Shown piece after piece: positions 9,199 to 18,069 of a stretch of DNA of 64,000 nucleotides. The position numbers were made by a program, and so were the translations under genes. The stretch spans positions 620,001 to 684,000 of the forward strand of contig JASCOF010000001.1 of assembly GCA_029960065.1 (NCBI GenBank). The letters are read 5' to 3'. Source of the stretch: Flavobacteriaceae bacterium PS02336 (GTDB lineage Bacteria; Bacteroidota; Bacteroidia; Flavobacteriales; Flavobacteriaceae). Position 1 is the first letter of the stretch; the number at the start of each line of letters is the position of its first letter. Below the pieces are notes generated by a model that saw nothing but the letters and a program-made list of their open reading frames with translations, was not told where the DNA came from and did no database searches.

Positions 9199-9298
9199 GG
9201 GGAATAACAGACCGCAAAAATACTTATGTCACTCTGGTAGATCATCAAAAAGCATTTAATACAAAGCGATATGTTATCTGTAAATGAATTTGAACAAA

Positions 9299-9332
9299 AA
9301 AATCCTGAAAAATCTAAATTTTTCAGGATTTT
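9299..9332. terminator. bidirectional hairpin terminator
   Basis: AAAATCCTGAAAAAT and ATTTTTCAGGATTTT form a 15-bp stem with a 3-nt loop. It separates the integration module on the plus strand from hemA on the minus strand. In the rest of 9199-9544 I see no gene: one 33-codon stretch without a start and otherwise AT-rich spacer. Confidence 0.85.
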
Positions 9333-9544
9333 ACTTTTTATAGTGATCTCTACTGTACAAATTTCTATAAATTTTTACGGAAGATTTGAAAAGATTGGCT
9401 ATTACTAATTTGGTTTGGATGTCCTGTTGGGATTGAACTTTTATACATCAATAGTTATTTACAGCAAGTTTCAGGATCAAATTTGCTAACTTATTTGGGT
9501 ATTTCTAATACAGATCGAAAATTGTTTGCAAAACCTAATAACGT

Positions 9545-10849
9545 CTATGAAAGATTGATCTTATATGTTTTTTCAATTTGAGAAGAAGCGTGTTTTGGCG
9601 CGAGCTGTCCAATTTGAAATACTTTTTCAATAAAGTCAATACTTTCATCCACGCAAGTATTTTCATTTTTCAAGTGGCTTGCAAAGTGGTTTGTTATTTT
9701 TTGAATGATCCTGGCGCTGATTAAATCAACCTGAGCGACATCAAAATTGCTTGTTTTCTTTCTCTGAATAGCCAATTCGCTTGCCGCAATATCATTTAGT
9801 TTAGCTTTTAACGCATGGATAGTTGGCGCATATTTTCGAGTATTCATCCATGTATTGAATTCTAATTTCATATCCTCAATAATAGCTTCTGCGGCTGGAA
9901 TATGTTGTTTTCTTCTCTCAAGCGTATCATCTGTAACCTGAGACAAATAATCTAGATGTATTAAAGTTATTCCTGGAATTTGCGCTACATCTGGATTTAC
10001 ATTTCGTGGAATCGATAAGTCTAAAATCAGTAAGGGTTTCTTTCTGTTAAGTAGTGCTTTGTCTATAGTTGGATTTTGTGCACCTGTTGCGACTATGAGC
10101 ACATCTGTCTGTTTTATTTCTTCTTGTAAATTCAGAAAATCCTTTACAATAACGTTTAGTTTACCAGCTAATTCTATGGCCTTGTTCTTTGTTCTGTTTA
10201 TAAGGGTAATATGGGTATTCTTTGTATGTTTTACTAAATTTTCGCACGTATTCCTGCCAATTTTCCCTGTTCCGAATAGTAAGATATTTTTATTTCTAAT
10301 ATCTTCTACATTTCTGATAATATATTGAACCGCTGCAAATGAAACAGATGTGGCACCCGATGAAATTTCAGTATCTGTTTTGACTTTTTTGCTAGCCTGT
10401 ATAACCGCGTTTATTAAACGATCCAGGAATGTATTGATTAAGTCCTCGCGTTTGCTATTATTAAAAGCGATTTTAATTTGACTAATGATTTCAAAATCAC
10501 CTAAAATCTGACTATCCAACCCTGTTCCAACTCGAAACATATGGTTCACAGCTTCCTGATTCTTGTATATATAAGCGACTTGTTGAAATTCTTCTACCGA
10601 GCCCTTGCTGTTTTGGCAAAGTAATTTGATTAATTCATATGGATGATTGGCAAAACCATATATTTCGGTTCTATTACAAGTAGAAGTGACAATTAATGAT
10701 TCGATCCCTTCTGCCTTTGCCTGCAACAAAAGATCAGATTGTGCTTTAGTATCCAAACTAAACTTCCCTCTAATTGCTGCATCTGCTTTTTTATAACTTA
10801 AGCCTAAAGCATAAAAGGTGGTATTTTTGGACATGTTATATTTTTCCAT
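9545..10849 (-). CDS. hemA: glutamyl-tRNA reductase
   Basis: 434 aa. It catalyses NADPH-dependent reduction of Glu-tRNA to glutamate-1-semialdehyde, the first step of the C5 haem pathway. Visible marks are the catalytic Cys58 in STCNRTEIYGF, the tRNA/substrate segment GLDSQILGDFEI and the Rossmann motif GTGKIGRN (193-200), followed by a C-terminal dimerisation helix. An internal Met (residue 6, MSKNTTFYALG) is an alternative start. In many flavobacteria hemA is followed by hemC; here it is followed by the integration module, so this may be a second copy or a broken operon. hemH lies 5.4 kb away. Confidence 0.96.
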   Translation of the reverse strand: MEKYNMSKNTTFYALGLSYKKADAAIRGKFSLDTKAQSDLLLQAKAEGIESLIVTSTCNRTEIYGFANHPYELIKLLCQNSKGSVEEFQQVAYIYKNQEAVNHMFRVGTGLDSQILGDFEIISQIKIAFNNSKREDLINTFLDRLINAVIQASKKVKTDTEISSGATSVSFAAVQYIIRNVEDIRNKNILLFGTGKIGRNTCENLVKHTKNTHITLINRTKNKAIELAGKLNVIVKDFLNLQEEIKQTDVLIVATGAQNPTIDKALLNRKKPLLILDLSIPRNVNPDVAQIPGITLIHLDYLSQVTDDTLERRKQHIPAAEAIIEDMKLEFNTWMNTRKYAPTIHALKAKLNDIAASELAIQRKKTSNFDVAQVDLISARIIQKITNHFASHLKNENTCVDESIDFIEKVFQIGQLAPKHASSQIEKTYKINLS

Positions 10850-10979
10850 ATTATGCTTTTCTTAAAGTTCAAAAAAATATTAGTAGGTTATTGTAAAACA
10901 CGATGAAACTTCCTTTAATGCTAAAGAATAATGGATTCAGACATAATTGTATATAAGTTGCCAGCAGGATTTTAATATA

Positions 10980-11008
10980 AAACGCTACCTGAAAAACAGG
11001 TAGCGTTT
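10980..11008. terminator. hairpin terminator between the globin-lipoprotein operon and hemA
   Basis: AAACGCTACCTG (10980-10991) pairs with CAGGTAGCGTTT (10997-11008). On the minus strand it is followed by TTATATT, so it can end the transcript that finishes with the gene at 11017. Confidence 0.85.
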
Positions 11009-11016
11009 AAGAGAAA

Positions 11017-11613
11017 TTATTTTTGAACTATTGGAGTTCTAAGTGATTCTAAGACCGCAACAATATCTGTATAAAGCTCTGTATTTGAAGCCACACCATT
11101 TGCATTTGCAGCTGCTCCTACATATCCTTCAAATTTTGTATAATCCGCAGTACTTGATTTTGTCCCCATACGAGGATTTTTCGCAGGATCGTGCGCAGCT
11201 ACCATATTCAAACCAGAATAGGTATTTACGGCATTTGTACCACCAGTGTTAAACGAAAAGAAATCAGTCAGATTGTCTGATAGTTTAGCAATATTTGTAG
11301 ACTGGGTAGTTCCTGTTTCGGCTAATACCGGGGCAAAATGCGCTTGTAGATTCCCCGCTGCATTCGACTGAACATCGGCAACAATTAATCCTATAGTTGA
11401 ATTTACCACCTTGCGGAAACTCAAACGCCCCTGCTCGATCATTTGGCCAGCGTTATCTGGATCTGAAACCATTTTAGTTCCGCCTAATCTTTCGTAAATA
11501 GATGCCTTTACAGGAGGAGTTACCGGGGCGTCATCATCATTACTACTGCACGAAGCTAGGGTTGCAGAAGCTGCGAGTAATACACTAAGTGTAATTTTGG
11601 AATAAATTTTCAT
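11017..11613 (-). CDS. lipoprotein with a group 1 truncated-haemoglobin-like domain
   Basis: 198 aa. A lipoprotein signal ends in LASCSS with lipidated Cys22, followed by an acidic DDD stretch, an outer-membrane surface or sorting style. SIYERLGG (38-45) is the A-helix signature of TrHb1 globins, and the proximal His fits MVAAHDP (His141), followed by the expected C-terminal helices. TrHb1 proteins bind haem and react with O2 or NO, normally in the cytoplasm; an exported lipid-anchored form is unusual. It is at the downstream end of a minus-strand run (13454 to 11017) next to hemA, which would supply haem. Haem binding is inferred. Confidence 0.75.
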   Translation of the reverse strand: MKIYSKITLSVLLAASATLASCSSNDDDAPVTPPVKASIYERLGGTKMVSDPDNAGQMIEQGRLSFRKVVNSTIGLIVADVQSNAAGNLQAHFAPVLAETGTTQSTNIAKLSDNLTDFFSFNTGGTNAVNTYSGLNMVAAHDPAKNPRMGTKSSTADYTKFEGYVGAAANANGVASNTELYTDIVAVLESLRTPIVQK

Positions 11614-11630
11614 AATAAAAATATTAAAGG

Positions 11631-12065
11631 TTAATTAAAAAAACGGTTTAGTTTTTGAGACAATCTGTAGCTCAAACTATTTTGATTCACTGGACAAACT
11701 TCTTTGCCAGCCAAATTTTCCGGTAAAATATAACGCTGAGCATCATAATGTCCTATGGCTATCAACTGGTCAAATACTTTTTTAGAATTAGTGATCTTGT
11801 TGTTATGGAAGTAAACAACCACATTTCTTTTTACGATTATAGAATCAGAGGTTAATCCCTTGATAGATCTCAAATCTGAACATATTTGTTTGGCTTGCAC
11901 CGAATCTATATTTGTTTTAAAATCAATTCGGCTTACCTGCAGATTTGGGCTTTCATAAACAGCAGGCTTAGCGGTAATAATGTGGAATAGAAAAATGGCA
12001 AAAAATAGTACCAAAATGATCAATCCCGTCCAAAGGCCTTTTTTAATAAATTTGTTAATTTTCAT
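11631..12065 (-). CDS. membrane-anchored small protein, possibly HMA-like fold
   Basis: 144 aa. One N-terminal transmembrane helix (about 12-33) anchors a periplasmic domain. The pattern VSRIDFKTNIDSVQAKQICSDLRSIKG followed by VVVYFHNNKI has the beta-alpha-beta rhythm of heavy-metal-associated domains, but the CxxC metal site is absent. A single late Cys occurs in KEVCPVN. It sits 17 bp upstream of the truncated-globin gene and 133 bp downstream of the DUF5777 gene, so it probably belongs to the same exported redox gene set. The function is unknown. Confidence 0.7.
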   Translation of the reverse strand: MKINKFIKKGLWTGLIILVLFFAIFLFHIITAKPAVYESPNLQVSRIDFKTNIDSVQAKQICSDLRSIKGLTSDSIIVKRNVVVYFHNNKITNSKKVFDQLIAIGHYDAQRYILPENLAGKEVCPVNQNSLSYRLSQKLNRFFN

Positions 12066-12198
12066 AAAGCTGATTTTTAAAATGATTTTAGGTTTTCTAG
12101 ATCATATACGAACCCTTTTTTGGCTTGGTTTTATTTAAATCGATAAAATAGTAGTTTAGATTTATTTTAAATAACAACACACTGAATTACAGAGTATT

Positions 12199-13038
12199 TT
12201 AGAAAACTCTCGCCAAATTAAACCCAAAGAAAATATCGCCCTTGATCCAGTCTCCCGTAGTTCTTCCAAGATATCCGGCTTCATCAATGGCTTGAGAACT
12301 GGTAAAATGCATTTGAAAAACGTGTCCGCCGGTTTCCAGGTCAAAACCAATGGATAATGGATTTTTATAAATAGAATTTGACGCCCTGTTTAAGTGTGCC
12401 GCATAATCCATATTCAATGACCAGCGTTTTGCAAACTTGTATCTACCACCAAAGCCAATGGCATATTGTGAATTGCTCTGTTCAGGGTCGAGCACAAAAT
12501 TTTCATGGAAAAATGATGGAACTATTTCTAAAGATAATTTTTCAGAGAATTTTCTGGAAATTAAAAGCTGGGCTACATAGGTGAGCCTATTTTTAAATTC
12601 AAGTTTAGGATATAGACTTTCCTTTAGCGTGTTGTTGATAGACAAACTATTAAATCCTGCAATAGTCACCGGAAATCCGTCTTTTATTTGCGGCAATAAC
12701 ATATATTTTGTTGCAAAGTCATAAGCAAATTCACTTCTGGCGGCACTTATATTAATCCCCGGGGTCAATCCGTATATAAATTTTATTTGTGTGTTGGCGT
12801 TATCCAGTCCATAGAATCCCTCAAAGCCGTCTTTTATAGAACCAAATCGGTGTGCTACAACAAAATACAAATCTCCTTTTGCCGCGAGTTTGGTCGATTC
12901 GAGATTGACAATCTTCAGGGCTTTAAATGCAGATGCCACCTTTTCTTTTGTGATTGGCGCTTCAACTCCGGATAATAGGTCATCTTGCGAATAGGTTAGT
13001 AATGGAAATAAAAACAATAATAGAATGAGCTTTTTCAT
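12199..13038 (-). CDS. DUF5777-family outer-membrane beta-barrel protein
   Basis: 279 aa with a Sec signal (LLFLFPLLTYSQ). The segments VASAFKALKIVNLESTKLAAKGDLYFVVAHRFG, KDGFEGFYGLDNANTQIKF and FGFNLARVF fit the Bacteroidota family DUF5777, a barrel of alternating beta strands ending in an aromatic residue. Members are often next to YceI and cytochrome c genes, as here, which suggests a role in an outer-membrane redox or lipid-quinone process. The exact role is not established. It is 17 bp downstream of the OB-fold gene, thus in the same operon. Confidence 0.8.
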   Translation of the reverse strand: MKKLILLLFLFPLLTYSQDDLLSGVEAPITKEKVASAFKALKIVNLESTKLAAKGDLYFVVAHRFGSIKDGFEGFYGLDNANTQIKFIYGLTPGINISAARSEFAYDFATKYMLLPQIKDGFPVTIAGFNSLSINNTLKESLYPKLEFKNRLTYVAQLLISRKFSEKLSLEIVPSFFHENFVLDPEQSNSQYAIGFGGRYKFAKRWSLNMDYAAHLNRASNSIYKNPLSIGFDLETGGHVFQMHFTSSQAIDEAGYLGRTTGDWIKGDIFFGFNLARVF

Positions 13039-13055
13039 GTGGTTAATTTTAATTG

Positions 13056-13454
13056 TTATTTGTTTTGGTGTACAAGGGAGGATTGATCTATTTTAAATTC
13101 TTGTAAGAGCTCATCATATCCTAAAAACCGTCCTTTAATTTTTAGCATTCTGCCAATTGCAATGTCTTTGGGCAAACTGTCTTTGAAGGTTGCAAATATC
13201 TTTTCGTCAATAACGATTCCCTTACTCGCAGGTTCAACAGCTGTTACAATTGCAGTTACTTCAATTGTTTTGTCCTGGTATTTGACAGTAGCAAGGCTGT
13301 CATTGAAAGTAAATTCTTTTTCGAGTCCTTTAACCGTTACAGTATAATCTGCAGTTTCTGATTCGATATTCCTATGACCTTTGTAACTGTAGAGGTAAAT
13401 TGAGATCCCGGTTATCAGGAAGAGGGGAATAATAATAAGTATTTTTTTTCTCAT
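13056..13454 (-). CDS. exported OB-fold (tRNA_anti-like) protein
   Basis: 132 aa. An N-terminal helix (residues 4-23) serves as membrane anchor or signal. The domain from about 45 on has the OB-fold pattern of the tRNA_anti-like family: YQDKTIEVTAIVTAVEPASKGIVIDEKIFATF, then GRMLKIKGRFLGYDELLQEFKIDQ. Periplasmic members occur in Bacteroidota next to YceI and cytochrome genes; no biochemical role is known to me. It is the first gene of the minus-strand run towards 11017 and divergent from the cytochrome c gene, with 166 bp between. Confidence 0.75.
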   Translation of the reverse strand: MRKKILIIIPLFLITGISIYLYSYKGHRNIESETADYTVTVKGLEKEFTFNDSLATVKYQDKTIEVTAIVTAVEPASKGIVIDEKIFATFKDSLPKDIAIGRMLKIKGRFLGYDELLQEFKIDQSSLVHQNK

Positions 13455-13620
13455 GGCTGGTTTTTAGTATTTGGATTATCTACGTTAAAAAATACCTATT
13501 GGATTTAAATGATCAAATATGACTGTTATTAAATCTGTATGATCCATTTCACCGTATATGATTTCAAAATGCTTTAAATATTAAAATCATTTAGCCTTTC
13601 TAAAACTAAAAACCAATCCC

Positions 13621-13989
13621 ATGAATTTAAAAACTCGTTTGCTTATTCCATCATTTGCTTTACTACTAGTAAGTTGTACAGATGATAATCCCAGTACTTT
13701 AATTGACACTCCACCAATTACCGGCGTTGCCACATACAATCAGAATGTGAAATCCATCATTGATAATAATTGTGTTGTCTGCCATGCAGCTGTTCCCAAA
13801 AATGGGGCACCTATGTCCCTGGTTACTTATGACCAGGTTAAAAATGCGGTCTTAAATCGCGGGCTGCTCAACCGGATTTCTTTAGAAAATGGAAATAGTT
13901 CATTAATGCCACAGGGAGGGCCAAGATTGCCTCAAACCACAATTGATGTTATTAAAAAATGGGAACAAGATGGATTATTAGAGCAATAA
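13621..13989 (+). CDS. small cytochrome c lipoprotein
   Basis: 122 aa. A lipoprotein signal ends LLLVSCT (Cys19). The haem c attachment motif CVVCH lies at 51-55, and a plausible axial Met occurs in SSLMPQGGPRL. The pattern YNQNVKSIIDNNCVVCHA resembles single-haem domains of Bacteroidota lipoproteins (PSCyt-like). It should carry electrons at the periplasmic side of the outer membrane. It is 15 bp upstream of the first YceI gene, thus co-transcribed, and divergent from the OB-fold gene. Confidence 0.88.
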   Translation: MNLKTRLLIPSFALLLVSCTDDNPSTLIDTPPITGVATYNQNVKSIIDNNCVVCHAAVPKNGAPMSLVTYDQVKNAVLNRGLLNRISLENGNSSLMPQGGPRLPQTTIDVIKKWEQDGLLEQ

Positions 13990-14004
13990 TCCATAGTAAA
14001 AAAC

Positions 14005-14544
14005 ATGAAAAAAATCATAGTAATGCCAATGATATTGGCTTCGTTCCTTGTTTTTTCGCAGGAAAAAATATTAACTAAATCATCAACAATCACTTTTGAA
14101 GCTTCGGTCCCGTCTTTTCAGCCGGTTTTAGGAACCAATACCAATGTAACTTTTGTTTTAAATCCGGCAACAGGTGAAATTGCATCCTTAGCCCTGATAA
14201 AAGGATTTCAGTTTGAAATGCCTTTGATGGAAGAACATTTCAATGAAAATTACATGGAGAGCGATAAATATCCAAAAGCTATTTTTAGAGGAAAAATAGA
14301 AAAGTTTGATTCGAATAATTTAACTGAAGATTATAAAGATTACCTAATAAAAGGAAATTTAGAACTTCATGGGAAATCAAGAGATATAAATGCGAGCGCA
14401 AAGATCACCAGGACAGGTTCCAGAATTACCATCATTTCAGATTTTGCTGTTAATGCCAGTGATTTTGGCATTCTAATTCCATCGCTTATCAAGTATAAAC
14501 TTGATGATAGAGTAAAGGTTCAAATTATTGCTGTTTTAAAATAA
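14005..14544 (+). CDS. YceI-family periplasmic lipid-binding protein (first copy)
   Basis: 179 aa with signal peptide (FLVFSQ). The YceI lipocalin-like fold is shown by ITFEASVPSF, GEIASLALIKGFQFEMPLMEEHFNENYMESDKYPKAIFRG and IKGNLELHGKSRDI. Family members bind isoprenoid quinones or amides in the periplasm and are linked to respiratory cytochromes and stress. It lies between the cytochrome c gene and a paralogue of equal length, so the three probably act together. Confidence 0.9.
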   Translation: MKKIIVMPMILASFLVFSQEKILTKSSTITFEASVPSFQPVLGTNTNVTFVLNPATGEIASLALIKGFQFEMPLMEEHFNENYMESDKYPKAIFRGKIEKFDSNNLTEDYKDYLIKGNLELHGKSRDINASAKITRTGSRITIISDFAVNASDFGILIPSLIKYKLDDRVKVQIIAVLK

Positions 14545-14589
14545 GCAAAAAATTGATTTTTAAACTAACATAATAATATAAAGAAAACC

Positions 14590-15129
14590 ATGAAAAAAAT
14601 TATACTCGTTTCCATGCTTTATGCTTGCGCTATTGGTCTGGCGCAAGAAAAAATGATCAGTAAAACAGGTAAAATAACTTTTGAAGCATCTGTTGCTTCT
14701 TTTGAAGAGGTTAAAGCTACAAATAACAATGTAACCTTTGTATTGAATACTACAACAGGAGAAATTGCAAGTTTAGCATTGATGAAAGGATTTCAATTTA
14801 AAGTTGCGTTAATGGAAGAGCATTTCAATGAAAATTATATGGAGAGCGATCAATACCCTAAAGCTATATTTAAAGGGAAAATAGAAGATTTTGATTTAAA
14901 CAGTCTTACCAATTCCGCTAAAGATTTTACTATAAAAGGGAAGTTAGAGCTTCATGGAAAATCAAAGGATATAATAACCAAAGCAAGGATAATGATGTCC
15001 GGATCTGGAATTAGTATTGTATCTAATTTTGCCGTAAATGCCAGTGATTTTAACATCGTCATACCAACTCTCGTGAAAAGCAAAGTTTCTAATAAAATAA
15101 ATATTCTAGTTGTTGCGGTTTTGAAATGA
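14590..15129 (+). CDS. YceI-family periplasmic lipid-binding protein (second copy)
   Basis: 179 aa with signal peptide (YACAIGLAQ). It is a tandem paralogue of the gene at 14005: both share GEIASLAL, EEHFNENYMESD and ELHGKSKDI at the same positions and have the same length. The divergence is large enough to suggest an old duplication. It may bind a second isoprenoid ligand in the same process. The gap to the first copy is 45 bp. Confidence 0.9.
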   Translation: MKKIILVSMLYACAIGLAQEKMISKTGKITFEASVASFEEVKATNNNVTFVLNTTTGEIASLALMKGFQFKVALMEEHFNENYMESDQYPKAIFKGKIEDFDLNSLTNSAKDFTIKGKLELHGKSKDIITKARIMMSGSGISIVSNFAVNASDFNIVIPTLVKSKVSNKINILVVAVLK

Positions 15130-15224
15130 CAGATCAAAAAAGTAAGATTTATAACTTTAAGAGAAGTATACTAAACCATTAAAAAGATTTAATTTTGAAA
15201 AACCAATTATTCGCTATTTCAAAA

Positions 15225-16091
15225 ATGGAGGAAGAAATAAAAGTTGAAAACGACTTTGCACTTATCCGTTTTCAGAATGACGGTCCAGAACCTTTTTTTA
15301 CACACCGTCAACTAACCACTGATTTCATACAGTTTCATTTCGTACTTAAAGGTAACGCCAAATTTTCATTTAATAATGGTAATTATGATTTAGCACTACA
15401 AGAAGAAAAATCCTTTCTTTTATACAATCCACAAAAGGAGCTACCATTTCATTTAGAGCTTTCACCAAATTCGTGGATGATTTCTGTTATTATTTCAATT
15501 AGGAAATTTCATGCATTGTTTTCTGTTGAAGCAGATTATATTACTTTTTTAAGTCCTGATAACAAGTATAAAAATTATTATAATGAAGGTTGTATAAGTC
15601 CTTCAATGGCAGTTGTTTTAAGCCAGTTGTTCCATTATAACCTTCATCCATCCATAAAAAATCTTTATTGTAAAGGTAAAGGATACGAATTACTTAGTTT
15701 ATCTTTTAACAGGAGCGAAGATCCAAATGCGCATCATTGTCCGTTTTTAATTGATGAAGGTAATGTATTGAAAATAAAAAAAGCCAAAGAAATTATCATC
15801 GCCAATATGGCTGAACCGCCTGGTTTACAAGAATTAGCCGATGAAATTGGTCTGAATCTGAAGAAACTGAAAATGGGTTTCAAACAAATTTATGGCGATA
15901 CGGTTTACGGTTTTCTTTTTGACTATAAAATGGATTTCGCCAGAAAATTGCTTGACAGCGGTTCTTACAATGTAAACGAAGTGGGGTTGAAAATAGGTTA
16001 CAGTACAGGAAGCCATTTCATTGCAGGATTCAAGAAAAAGTTTGCAACAACTCCAAAAAAATATCTGATGTCGATTAATACGAATTTTTAA
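15225..16091 (+). CDS. AraC-family transcriptional regulator
   Basis: 288 aa from the ATG at 15225. The reading frame is open further upstream to a TTG at 15195, but the ATG start gives the compact N-terminus MEEEIKVENDFALIRFQ. An N-terminal cupin-like sensing domain (QFHFVLKGNAKFSFNNGNY) is followed by a C-terminal AraC HTH (about 190-285), with LQELADEIGLNLKKLKMGFKQIYG and VNEVGLKIGYSTGSHFIAGFKKKF. Relatives are found next to haem biosynthesis genes in flavobacteria; here hemH follows 125 bp downstream and hemA lies upstream. It probably controls these genes; the signal is unknown. Confidence 0.88.
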   Translation: MEEEIKVENDFALIRFQNDGPEPFFTHRQLTTDFIQFHFVLKGNAKFSFNNGNYDLALQEEKSFLLYNPQKELPFHLELSPNSWMISVIISIRKFHALFSVEADYITFLSPDNKYKNYYNEGCISPSMAVVLSQLFHYNLHPSIKNLYCKGKGYELLSLSFNRSEDPNAHHCPFLIDEGNVLKIKKAKEIIIANMAEPPGLQELADEIGLNLKKLKMGFKQIYGDTVYGFLFDYKMDFARKLLDSGSYNVNEVGLKIGYSTGSHFIAGFKKKFATTPKKYLMSINTNF

Positions 16092-16216
16092 GTTTTGTTG
16101 GCTATGAGCCTGGTGATAATGAACGGGCGAAGCAATCCACGAATTTTAATCTACTCAATCTGCAAAATCTGCGCGACAATTTTAACATCTATTCTATAGA
16201 ACAAAGCAAAAAGTAA

Positions 16217-17230
16217 ATGAAAGGCGTATTATTAGTAAACTTAGGATCTCCGGAAAGTCCAACTACAAAAGATGTAAAACCATATTTAGACGAGTTTTTA
16301 ATGGACAAACACGTGATCGATGTTCCGTATTTGTTGCGAGCTTTTTTAGTTCGTGGCATTATCCTGAGAAAAAGACCGGAAGAATCTGCACATGCTTATA
16401 CTAAAATTTGGTGGGAAGAAGGTTCTCCGTTAGTGGTGCTATCTGAAAGAATGCAGAAAAAAGTACAGTCTTTAGTAAATGTTCCGGTTTCGTTAGCAAT
16501 GCGCTATGGAAGCATGACAATTGAAAAAGGGCTACAGGAATTACATGATAAAGGAGTCACAGAAGTATTACTTTTTCCGTTATATCCGCAATATGCAATG
16601 GCTTCAACATTGACAATTTTGGTTAAAGCGGAAGAAATTCGTAAAAAGAAATTTCCACAAATGACTTTTACCGATGTTCCTGCGTTTTATAACAAACCGG
16701 ATTACATCAAGAATCTGGCTGATTCTATCCAGAAACATCTAGTTGGATTCGACTACGATCATCTGTTATTCTCGTATCACGGAATTCCGGAGCGTCACAT
16801 TCGCAAAACAGATGTAACCAAATCACATTGTAAAATTGACGGCTCTTGCTGTAACACACCTTCGCCGGCACACGATTTCTGCTATCGTCATCAATGTTAT
16901 GAAACCACAAAACAAGTGGTGAAATTATTAGGACTTCCAGCTGATAAATACAGTTTAACTTTTCAATCGCGTTTAGCGGGAGACAAATGGTTAGAACCTT
17001 ATACCGATGTTGAAGTTGATAAAATGCCAGCAAAAGGGATCAAGAAATTGGCAGTTGTAACTCCGGCTTTCGTTTCAGATTGTTTAGAAACGTTGGAAGA
17101 AATCGCAATGCGAGCCAAAGAAGATTTTGAAGCAAAAGGAGGAGAGAATTTCTTAGCGATTCCGTGTTTGAATGATGATGATGAATGGTGTCAGACCGTG
17201 AGTAATTGGATTAATGACTGGGCTAGATAA
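16217..17230 (+). CDS. hemH: ferrochelatase
   Basis: 337 aa. It inserts Fe2+ into protoporphyrin IX (or coproporphyrin III) as the last steps of haem synthesis. The catalytic His188 lies in FSYHGIPERH, the acidic strand in CLETLEEIAM. A cysteine cluster at 205-227 (Cys205, 211, 212, 222, 227, in SHCKIDGSCCNT...FCYRHQCYET) may ligate an iron-sulfur centre as in some other ferrochelatases; this is inference. The gene follows an AraC regulator in the same direction, which supports common control. Confidence 0.96.
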   Translation: MKGVLLVNLGSPESPTTKDVKPYLDEFLMDKHVIDVPYLLRAFLVRGIILRKRPEESAHAYTKIWWEEGSPLVVLSERMQKKVQSLVNVPVSLAMRYGSMTIEKGLQELHDKGVTEVLLFPLYPQYAMASTLTILVKAEEIRKKKFPQMTFTDVPAFYNKPDYIKNLADSIQKHLVGFDYDHLLFSYHGIPERHIRKTDVTKSHCKIDGSCCNTPSPAHDFCYRHQCYETTKQVVKLLGLPADKYSLTFQSRLAGDKWLEPYTDVEVDKMPAKGIKKLAVVTPAFVSDCLETLEEIAMRAKEDFEAKGGENFLAIPCLNDDDEWCQTVSNWINDWAR

Positions 17231-17459
17231 ATCTAAAATAAGAGCATAGAATATTACATTTACTATTTCTAGTTAGATTATCTAATCTTTTGGTTAAATC
17301 CCCCAACTTTTGCACCTGATCCGATAGTCGTTGCAGGTTATGGTTCTGTATCAAAAAAGACATCAGCTCCCTATATTTAAAGTATTGAGCTGCCAATAAA
17401 ATGTAAGCAGTATCTCATATATAATCTGCTATTACTATTGTTCAGGATAGTAATTACAG

Positions 17460-17487
17460 AAAAAGCCCTGAAATTTCAGGGCTTTTT
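17460..17487. terminator. bidirectional terminator between hemH and the fasciclin gene
   Basis: A perfect 28-bp palindrome, AAAAAGCCCTGAAA and TTTCAGGGCTTTTT, lies 27 bp from the stop of the minus-strand fasciclin gene and can end both convergent transcripts. The rest of 17231-17514 shows no gene. Confidence 0.9.
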
Positions 17488-17514
17488 CTATAATTGTATT
17501 TTATTCTCGGAAAA

Positions 17515-18069
17515 TTACATTTTCGGAAGCAGTACTGTATCCACTACATGTATAACACCATTGGATTGATTTACATCTGAGATTGTAACTTTAGCCTTAT
17601 TGCCGCTCTCGTCACTGATGTACAAATCTTTTCCATCCATCCAGGCAGTTAAAGTTCCGCCGCTCACTGTTTTTAAAGTGGCTTTTCCTTTACCGGCTTT
17701 TATTGCTTTTGCAATATCAGAACTATTCATTTTACCGGATACTACATGATAGGTCAATATAGTTTGCAATGTTTTAATATTCTCAGGTTTCAATAATGTT
17801 TCAACAGTTCCGGCCGGTAATTTACTAAAAGCTTCATTTGTCGGTGCAAAAACAGTAAATGGACCTTTACCTTGCAGGGTTTCAACTAATCCTGCTGCTT
17901 TTACTGCTGCTACCAAGGTGGTATGATCCTTTGAGTTTACCGCATTTTCTATAATATTTTTATTAGGATACATAGCCGCTCCACCAACCATTACTGTTTT
18001 TTGTGCAAATGATGTAAATCCAAATCCTAATGCCAGGATTGCTGCTGCTAAAAATTTTCCAGTTTTCAT
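17515..18069 (-). CDS. exported fasciclin (FAS1) domain protein
   Basis: 184 aa. Signal peptide 1-22 (GFGFTSFAQ). One FAS1 domain at about 40-182 has the H1 motif TVFAPTNEAFSKLP and the H2 motif LTYHVVSGKM, and ends with NGVIHVVDTVLLPK. FAS1 domains mediate adhesion or surface binding in the envelope. A single-domain secreted form is common in Bacteroidota, often in stress loci. It is convergent with hemH and divergent from the Crp/Fnr gene, with a 354-bp AT-rich upstream gap. Confidence 0.92.
   Translation of the reverse strand: MKTGKFLAAAILALGFGFTSFAQKTVMVGGAAMYPNKNIIENAVNSKDHTTLVAAVKAAGLVETLQGKGPFTVFAPTNEAFSKLPAGTVETLLKPENIKTLQTILTYHVVSGKMNSSDIAKAIKAGKGKATLKTVSGGTLTAWMDGKDLYISDESGNKAKVTISDVNQSNGVIHVVDTVLLPKM

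Noticed and set aside
9200..9300. Short frame SKKIGGITDRKNTYVTLVD after the HTH gene
   Set aside because: No start codon and only 33 codons; could be a remnant but no support from any family.
9199..9544. A right att copy for a small 3-kb element formed by the first integrase
   Set aside because: The only similar piece is CTGTACAAATTT at about 9353, which does not repeat the 19-bp core; the exact copy is at 45044.
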